A stretch of 64,000 nt of DNA from Prunus persica (Eukaryota; Streptophyta; Magnoliopsida; Rosales; Rosaceae). Each line of letters starts with the position of its first letter. Positions within the stretch are counted from its first letter, which is position 1. The notes beneath the pieces are model-generated. The model ran no database searches. It saw only the letters and a list, made by a program, of their open reading frames with translations, and was not told the DNA's origin. Of the stretch, positions 56,547-64,000 are shown piece by piece. The DNA lies in the NCBI RefSeq assembly GCF_000346465.2, contig NC_034011.1, forward strand, positions 26,099,941-26,163,940, written 5' to 3'. The position numbers were made by a program, and so were the translations under genes.

Positions 56547-59500
56547 ATGTTGAGCTACAATGTATTGCTCGGTTTATTTCTTCTTCTCATGGTGGACCAA
56601 ACGGCGTCGCATTTGAGCTCTGGTCCACACATTGCAGACGTCAATATTCTGCTGCCTTCCAAAATGACTCATCCGGTCGAGTATAGGCTTCAGGGAAGTG
56701 ATGGCTGCTTCAAATGGTAAGCCACAGTGTGTATCTGTGTGTATATATTGTATATGTTCGTTACTTCTTTTTTACCAATGCTTGGAAAATTGATGTTTCT
56801 GGTAAAGCGTTTATTTAAAATTGTATGAATTTTTTTGCAGGTCATGGGATCATCACGATATTCTGTCTGTTCTGCCCGAATATAATTCAACTAGTCACTG
56901 CTCAACAAGTGCGCGGTTGAGATCAATTGCTCCTTATAGTGGTCGAAAGGAGACTGCTGTTTACGCTGCTGATGTAAATACTGGAGCTGTGATTCGCTGC
57001 AAAGTTTTTATTGACAAAATTTCCAGAATTCAGATATTTCATAATTCAATTAAGCTTGACTTAGACGGGCTTGCCACGCTTCGAGTCCGTGCCTTTGATA
57101 GTGAAGGTACTTTTTGAAATGCTAATGATCACAAGATTTTTGGGGCCATTGAATTCTCAATTTCATTTCTTGCTAGTGCACTCATTGTTGATGCTCAATT
57201 TTTTTTCCTTTTAAAGTTTAATTTGGTCTGGTTCTAAAGTTTAAGAAATTTGTCAACATGCATTGCAGAAAATGTGTTTTCTTCACTGGTGGGCTTGCAG
57301 TTTATGTGGCAGCTGATGCCTGAACCTAATGTATTGCCTCATCACCTTGTTCATGTCCCTCTAAAGGACTCTCCCCTGAGCGACTGTGGCGGGTTGTGTG
57401 GAGACCTAGATATCCAAATAAACCTTGAAGATAATGTATGCATATTGCAATTTGCTGTCAATGAGGAATATCAGCGGGTCACTGCATTTTTCACTTTGCA
57501 TCTAACTTTTTTTTAATGTATGATACAGGGTGTATTTTCTGATCTGTACGTCGTAAAGGGAATTGAAATTGGGCATGAGATTGTTTCTGTGCATTTGCTT
57601 GAGCCACAGTTCAAGCACATGACTGATAAGATTGTTCTAACTGTAGCAGAAGCCATTTCACTCAATCCTCCCTCGCCTGTTTTTGTCCTTGTTGGTGCAG
57701 CTGTTCGTTATAGTCTAATAATTATCCGTGGCAACAAAGCTCAAGGTTTTTCTTCCAATTCTTCTACATGTGCTCTAAAGTAGTAAACTCTTTGTCTATT
57801 GCGGTATGTTTAGGGCCGCTTGATGGATAAAATTTCTTGATTTAGGGCCTAATTCTGGTTATAATTTTTCTACTTAGGTTTCTTTCTATTCGAGTTTCAC
57901 TTAACTAGTTTGGTATTTTATCGTATATTTTGAAGAATTAACTTTTTGGTGTTAGTTTCACTGGATACACATGTAGAGTTACGTGTATATGGCTATATGT
58001 AGAGTTACGTGTATATGGCTCATATGTAGAGTTACGTGTATATGGCTCATATGTAGAGTTACATGGAATATTATGCCGCAGTATAAGCTTATTCTCACCA
58101 GTCATACTACCTTTCTTCATTGGGCCTTTGCAGTTGTAAAGTTGCCGTCTCCACATCATCGATGGTCTGTTTCAAACTCTTCAGTTGCTTGTGTTGACTC
58201 TATGATGGGTTTGGCATATGCGTTGAACTTAGGGGTAACTAACACCATAGTTGAAGATACAAGGGTTGCTGGCCACATACAAGTGTCGTCACTTAATGTT
58301 GTCCTGCCTGATTCTTTATCTTTATACATGATACCTCTGTCTACTTCTGATGATCCTGTTGAAGGAATTAAAGCAATTCCATCCATGACACGGTGGTATG
58401 GTGTTTCTGGTCGTCGGTACCTCATTCAAATGAAGGTTTTCTCAGAAGGACCAGATGCACAAGAAATCTACATTACAGAGGTAAAGCATGCATTCTTCCA
58501 GTATCATTGTTCAAACAATGATATATCCAGTTACTTTGCATTTTTTACTAGTAGGGTTCTTTCTTCTTATCATTTTCCTTTCCACAATGTGAATTATGAT
58601 CGTATTATCAAAGATGTTATTGTTTGCCCTATTAATTGCTTCTCTTGTCAAATAATGTTCTTGCATTCTCTGTTTTTCTCTCCATATTTACTTTTGGCCC
58701 GAATTTCTGCAAATGTCCTTTGTTCTCATCTGATGCTAATGTCTGTCGTGCATTATACTATAGAAATTTCTGTGTTTGCTTTATATAGCAGCTTGTTATG
58801 TTTTTGTCTACTTTCGTCTCAGAAGTTTCGTCTGTGAATTGCAGAGTGATGACATAAAGTTGTCCAATAACCAGTCTGATTACTGGAGACTTTTTACTGT
58901 ATCAGATGATATTGCAATCAAACATGGCTGGCAGAATTCTATAATTCTAAAGGCAACTTCACAGGGACGGGATAAATTGACAGCTTCTTTGACTTACTTT
59001 AGTGGGCTAAATGAGACGAAGGAGGTAATGATTTGATCTTTAACTTTTTTCCTAGTTCCTGATTTGTTTATTATGATTCTATGTTTAATTTTATTCTTAT
59101 TTTGCTTAAGTTGGTTCGTCTCTGCTTGTAGGTTCTCAAGGTTGCACAAGAAGTCATGGTTTGTGATCAACTCATGTTTAGTTTGGATAAAAGTGATGCA
59201 TCTCCAACCATTTTCCTTCCCTGGGCCCCTGCTATTTATCAGGAGGTGGAGCTACTGGCTACAGGAGGTTGGTAGCTTTCTAGATACTCAGTTTCTTTAG
59301 CTTCGACTCTAATGTTGCTTAGGGGATCTGAACACTATCAAATTATACAGGTTGTGCTAAGGCATCCAGTGACTACAAATGGTTCTCTTCAGACATGAGT
59401 ATTGTGTCTGTGTCTGCTTCTGGGGTTGTCCAGGCTAAGAAGCCTGGTAAAGCTACTATTAAAGTGCTCTCCATATTTGATTCATTCAATTACGATGAGG

Positions 59501-62500
59501 TACAGGGTACTCTATATGTTCTTTTGCATCCTCATAGTATCGAGTGTCCACTGACCTTCTTACTCCTTGTGCTTTATGGAATCTTTTAAAGTTCTGTACT
59601 CTGCACAACCTAATATCTAATTCTTACACGCACACCCTCAAATGCTATACAATGTTTACATGGATCTTTATATTTTTCTCTCTCTCATCCCTATTGCCAA
59701 TACTAGTTTTTATAGTATTTAGTCTACCGTGATAGGTTGTCGTTGAAGTTTCTGTCCCAGCATCTATGGTCATGCTCCTTAACTTCCCTGTTGAGACTGT
59801 TGTAGGAACACATCTTCAAGCTGCTGTAACAATGAAAGCATCAAATGGTAATGTCATATGATATACACATATATACTAGAATCATATGGTACTTGATTTG
59901 TGTCAATGGTGGATGGCCTTGTAAACTTTGATTTTTTATTTTCAGGTGCCTACTTTTATAGATGTGATGCGTTCAGTTCCTTCATAAAGTGGAAAGCAGG
60001 CAGTGAGTCTTTCATTATTGTCAATTCAACAGGGGAGTCCCCTGCTTTAGACAGTTTAGGAAATGCCAACTTCCATGCATCAAATTATGGTCCCCCATGT
60101 TCATGGGCTTATATATATGCCTCGGCATCTGGTCGGGCTACTCTTCATGCTACATTATCAAAAGAATATCACAACTTTGATAGCTCTTTTGGTGGACCTT
60201 TTGTCTTAAAAGCATCTTCACTTATTGCGGCATACTCACCGCTTAGCATTCGTCAGGCAGGTGATGGAAACCATTTCGGTGGCTACTTTTTTGATCTGGC
60301 TCTAGCAGAAACTGATAAGCAATTGGTAAAGTTGGACAAAATATACCTTGTCCCTGGGACGCATTTGGATGTTATGCTTCTTGGTGGACCTGAAAAGTGG
60401 AACAATGGTGTTGACTTTGTTGAAACTATGGAAATCTTAAATGAACAACATGGTCACATTGACAATGGTGCTTCTGTGGAAAGCTTATCTGAAAGCTATA
60501 AGAGTTTGTATAGAGTTTCATGCCAAATGCTGGGAACCTATGTAAAATTCCTCTCTTTATATTTCAGACGGTTTCTGATATATTATCTTTGTGCAAAATT
60601 CTTAATATAATATATCTTTATCCTACAATGACTCAGAAAATTGTTTTCAAACGCGGTAATCTGGTTGGGGATGGCCATCCTCTGCCTGCAGTAGCAGAAG
60701 TTCCACTGTCTCTTATATGTAGCATTCCTGCTTCAATTGTTCTGCTAGTGGATGAACATGGTATAAATGATTTCCTTTCTTCAAAACTGCAAGTAGTTAA
60801 ATTTTACTTCCAATATATTTTAATATACACTTTTTAAGATAATGGTGAATGGCCACTCTACAGTAAATGAACGTGAAGTCATACGGACTGCAATTCAAGC
60901 TGACCGCAGTTCAGGGCGAATTCGTGTCACCCCTGTTACTGTGGCAAATGGGCGCACCATTAGATTAGCTGCAATTGGCATTAGTAACTCTGGAGAAGCT
61001 TTTGCAAACTCATCTTCTCTTTATTTGAGGTGGGAACTTTTCAGTTGTAATGAGATGGCTAAATGGGATGATGCTGATAATTTAGAGAGGTCGGAGCACA
61101 GTTGGGAGAGGTTATTGAGCTTGAAAAACGAGTCAGGCCTGGTACTTCCAGAATTTCATTGTCCTTTGTTTTTATATTATCATCTCGTAGTTCTGTTATT
61201 AGATTGACAAAATTTATGTCCAGAGCTTTAACTCAAGAATGAGACCTTTGTCAACTGAATTTGTTTCTAGATTCATATGACGTTAAAGTATCAAATTTCC
61301 TTATTTTGTTATTGGGGTTTCTTTTCGGTCCCACTTCGTTGTATATTAGGGCTATATTATGTTTTCCTTACCTTGATGTTTATATGCTAAAATTAAAAAT
61401 CAGCTAACATGTTTAATCCTTTGCTTCTTAGTGTACAGTTCGTGCTACAGCCATTGGTTTCAGAGATAACATGGGTGGTCATAAGTCTGTTCCATTGCTT
61501 GATAGTTCAGAGAATGTTCTTGCAGATGCAATTCGTCTACAGGTATAATTATTCTTTCAATTTTTTACTATATTTTCCTAAATGCATCCCATTCATATTT
61601 AGTCTTTTAATGTTCTAAATCTGTCAATCTCATGTTTAAATTTTTTAATTCTGAGCAGCTAGTTTCTACACTAATGGTCAGCCCAGAGTTCAATCTGGTG
61701 TTTTTCAATCCCAATGCTAAGGTAGGCTCTGAACACATTATCAATTCTCTATTATTATGGCTTAGTAAGTAACCATGTCTAGTTGCTGGGCAGATCATAC
61801 TCTTTTTTACTATTTTCTGTGTTTATTTATTTTTTCTTTTGGCTTCTATTATCCGTAATATCTCCATTTGGAATCAGTTAATTATCTCTCTGGAAAAATG
61901 GGGAGAAAAAGAAAAGAAACACACAAAATGCAACCCTCCCTTTTGCAACGAAGTGGTAATAATGACTAAGGTAGAGCCGTGGAATGCCTTGGACCTGTAG
62001 TCCTGTGCATAAGTGCTTTGGGATACGAAAACCCTAATGTAACATAAATTTTCCCTTTTTAGGATCATAATTAAAGTAAAGAGTTCCATGTGTTTCATGA
62101 AACTTGGGTAGAGATGGAGCAGGTCATCCGAGACATTGTATTTTAATTCATTTATCAGACATTTCTGTCATGTTGTTATGCATTGGGAAATGCCTTTGCT
62201 TGTTGTGGTTTATATATTATAGTGCATACATTTGGGCATTTTAACCTACACAATGCATTTACTATCATCTTTCAGTTAAATCTGTCAATCACTGGAGGGA
62301 GCTGTTTCTTGGAAGCTGTTGTGAACGATTCTCGAGTGCTAGAAGTCGTTCAACCCCAAAGAGGTTTACAATGCTCACAACTGATGCTGTCTCCTAAAGG
62401 TATGGGGACGGCGCTTGTGACAGTTTACGATGTTGGACTTGCTCCTCCACTTGGAGCTTCTGCTGTGGTAATTTCTTTATTCTGCTCTATCACTTGTTCA

Positions 62501-64000
62501 TAATTTTCCAGTTAATAGGTAACTTTTAAGTTGGTTTTTGTATTATCACCTCATTCACCTTACAAACAACGTTCATTTTCTATGCTGTTGAAAGTTATTG
62601 TCTTTCTTTTACATTGAGTCCCTTTTTCTTCCTTGAAGTGTCAATTGTTTGATTTGGGTGATTAAGCTTCTCTGCTTAGTTTCAGTTGGAAATGATGCTT
62701 ACCAAGTTAAGCTTAGATGCATGATAAATTTCCTCGATTACATATGTATGGAACTTTTGACTCGTTGTAAAATGGATTTTAACTCGGGATACTAAGAGAA
62801 TAGTATCACATGTCTCTCAGCTTTGGGTATTTCAAAATCACATTTACCTGGAATATAAACTTGAACAGATTCTTGAAATTTGAAATTATGCCATCAAACT
62901 CTTAGTGCCTGTTGCTTCAATTTCTTTTCTCATTTGTTATGCTTTTAGGCGGTCACAAACCTTTATCCTGAATGTTAAATATTGCTTGCTTTTGTAGACT
63001 AGTTTTTTTAATTTTTAATTTTTATAAAGGTGTGCGTTTTGTGTAGGTACAAGTTGTAGACATTGACTGGATAAAGATTGTGTCACCAGAAGAAATAAGC
63101 CTTATGGTACGTTTATCTGGTGTAATTATTATTTTGGTTATCTGGTATATTTTTTGCTCCACTGCAGAGCTACTGGGCAGTGAGAGGTAGCCTTCTCCTC
63201 TCCCCCACACCCCCCCAACCCCAAAAAAAAAAAAAAAATTATATATGTTCAGTGTGTAGCCATTCTGGATTTAATGATATCGTACTTTGATAATTTCAGG
63301 AAGGGGCGTCACAGACTATTGATTTGATGGCTGGGATAAGTGATGGGAGGACTTTCGACTCTTATCAGGTTTGAATTGACCTCATCTATTCGCTTCAGGA
63401 GTCTGGACTTATGTGTCTCTGTTTGTCTTTTGTGGCCTACAAGTGAATTTAGTGGAACACAATTAAGGGGTTTAGTTGTAGTTCTGTTTATTTTGGTAGA
63501 TCTCGACCTTGTTTGCTTTCTTGTCTGTGTGTTAAAGCTCAAGTTTGTAAGCCATATTCTTGTTTTATATCTTACATGTGAGAGGCTTCATGAGTTGGAA
63601 CCTTTTGTGCAGTTTGCCTACATGAATATTCATGTGCATGTTGAGGATCATATTATTGAGGTGTTAGACATTAATGATATCTCAAGAACAGGAGGTGGAT
63701 ATGTTAATATCCCGAAATTTAAGATTTTGGCTACACATCTTGGGATCACAACTTTCTTTGTAAGTTCACCGTTGTCCTTGTACCTATGTGTTACTATCTT
63801 TAGTATTCTTCAAATTGTCAAATCTTTTGTTGCGGTTTCTGAATGATGAAAGTTTACTGAAAGTACTTGAAATCAGGTGAGTGCTGTACAGCAATCTGGG
63901 CATGAAATTTTGAGTCAACCAATAATGGTGGAAGTGTATGCACCACCAATAATTCACCCACAAGACATTTTCCTTGTACCTGGTGCTGCTTATGTGGTAT
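56547..64000 (+). CDS. GP210: Nuclear pore membrane glycoprotein GP210, 3' end outside window
   Basis: Nineteen exons are visible: 56547-56716, 56841-57106, 57269-57435, 57529-57745, 58134-58480, 58845-59024, 59132-59267, 59351-59499, 59736-59847, 59946-60541, 60637-60760, 60864-61141, 61432-61542, 61659-61721, 62276-62467, 63047-63106, 63300-63368, 63613-63759 and 63877 onward; they stay in one frame for ~1,169 codons. An N-terminal signal peptide (LLGLFLLLMVDQTAS) is followed by lumenal Ig-like repeats, including a clear BIG2-type segment (SIVSVSASGVVQAKKPGKATIKV core, ~residues 505-545). GP210 is a single-pass nucleoporin whose large lumenal domain sits in the perinuclear space; the membrane segment would be near the missing C terminus. 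The usual length is ~1,900 aa, so about 60% is present. Confidence 0.95.
57971..58064 (+). repeat. Intronic minisatellite, ~27-bp unit x 3.5
   Basis: ATGTAGAGTTACGTGTATAT-GGCT units begin at 57971, 57997, 58024 and 58051 (periods 26, 27, 27). They lie in GP210 intron 4, about 70 bp upstream of the exon 5 acceptor (exon starts 58134). The open frame through them is coincidental. Confidence 0.9.

Noticed and set aside
57983..58837. 284-codon plus-strand frame
   Set aside because: It is GP210 exon 5 read through the minisatellite and the flanking introns; the exon borders at 58134 and 58480 explain it.

Overview
This is nuclear DNA of a flowering plant: introns are short and AT-rich with GT..AG borders, and there are chloroplast-targeted, plant F-box and SIAMESE-related proteins, hAT/MITE/SINE-type repeats, and telo-box plus site II promoters on ribosome-related genes. 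Protein flavour, compactness and the TE mix suggest a woody eudicot, possibly Rosaceae (inference only; no search was possible).

Layout, left to right. 0.8-4.4 kb (+): 13-exon pescadillo (PES), a 60S ribosome-biogenesis factor. 5.0-6.3 kb: TIR element. 6.7-8.2 kb (+): F-box/DUF295 gene with two nonsense codons. 8.6-25.0 kb (-): one very large gene for a ~3,970-residue acidic protein, reconstructed here as 17 exons separated only by phase-0 introns; one exon holds ~21 copies of a 67-residue repeat, and a four-exon block is duplicated. Its intron 2 carries a 1.2-kb inverted-repeat element. 25-29 kb: promoter and TE-rich spacer, then the intronless CDK-inhibitor gene SMR (29.0 kb, +) with E2F-type sites upstream. 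29.3-35.8 kb: gene-poor, with MITEs, a SINE-like copy, a G-rich tract and an orphan cluster of E2F-like sites. 35.8-37.2 kb (-): intronless F-box/LRR gene. 38.8-42.1 kb (-): six-exon GPAA1 (GPI transamidase subunit). 42.5-46.0 kb: an intact-looking hAT transposon with an exact 8-bp target duplication and an uninterrupted 783-aa transposase. 47.2-47.7 kb (-): intronless RPL27A. 48-51.2 kb: SINE-like copies, an unidentified coding relic, and a broken exocyst SEC8 fragment lying between two arrays of a ~47-bp repeat built around a GC-rich 22-bp palindrome. 51.5-55.7 kb (+): 18-exon half-size chloroplast ABC transporter (ABCB26/TAP-like). 56.5 kb to the window end (+): nucleoporin GP210, cut off by the window after ~1,169 codons.

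The genes are ordinary, independently transcribed loci, not an operon. The only evident functional theme is ribosome production: PES and RPL27A both have telo-box and TGGGCY promoter elements. The most unusual items are the giant repeat protein with its frame-neutral exon architecture, the palindrome arrays bracketing the SEC8 fragment, the F-box gene in which a single 210-bp in-frame GT..AG interval contains both stop codons, and the apparently young hAT element about 0.4 kb upstream of GPAA1.
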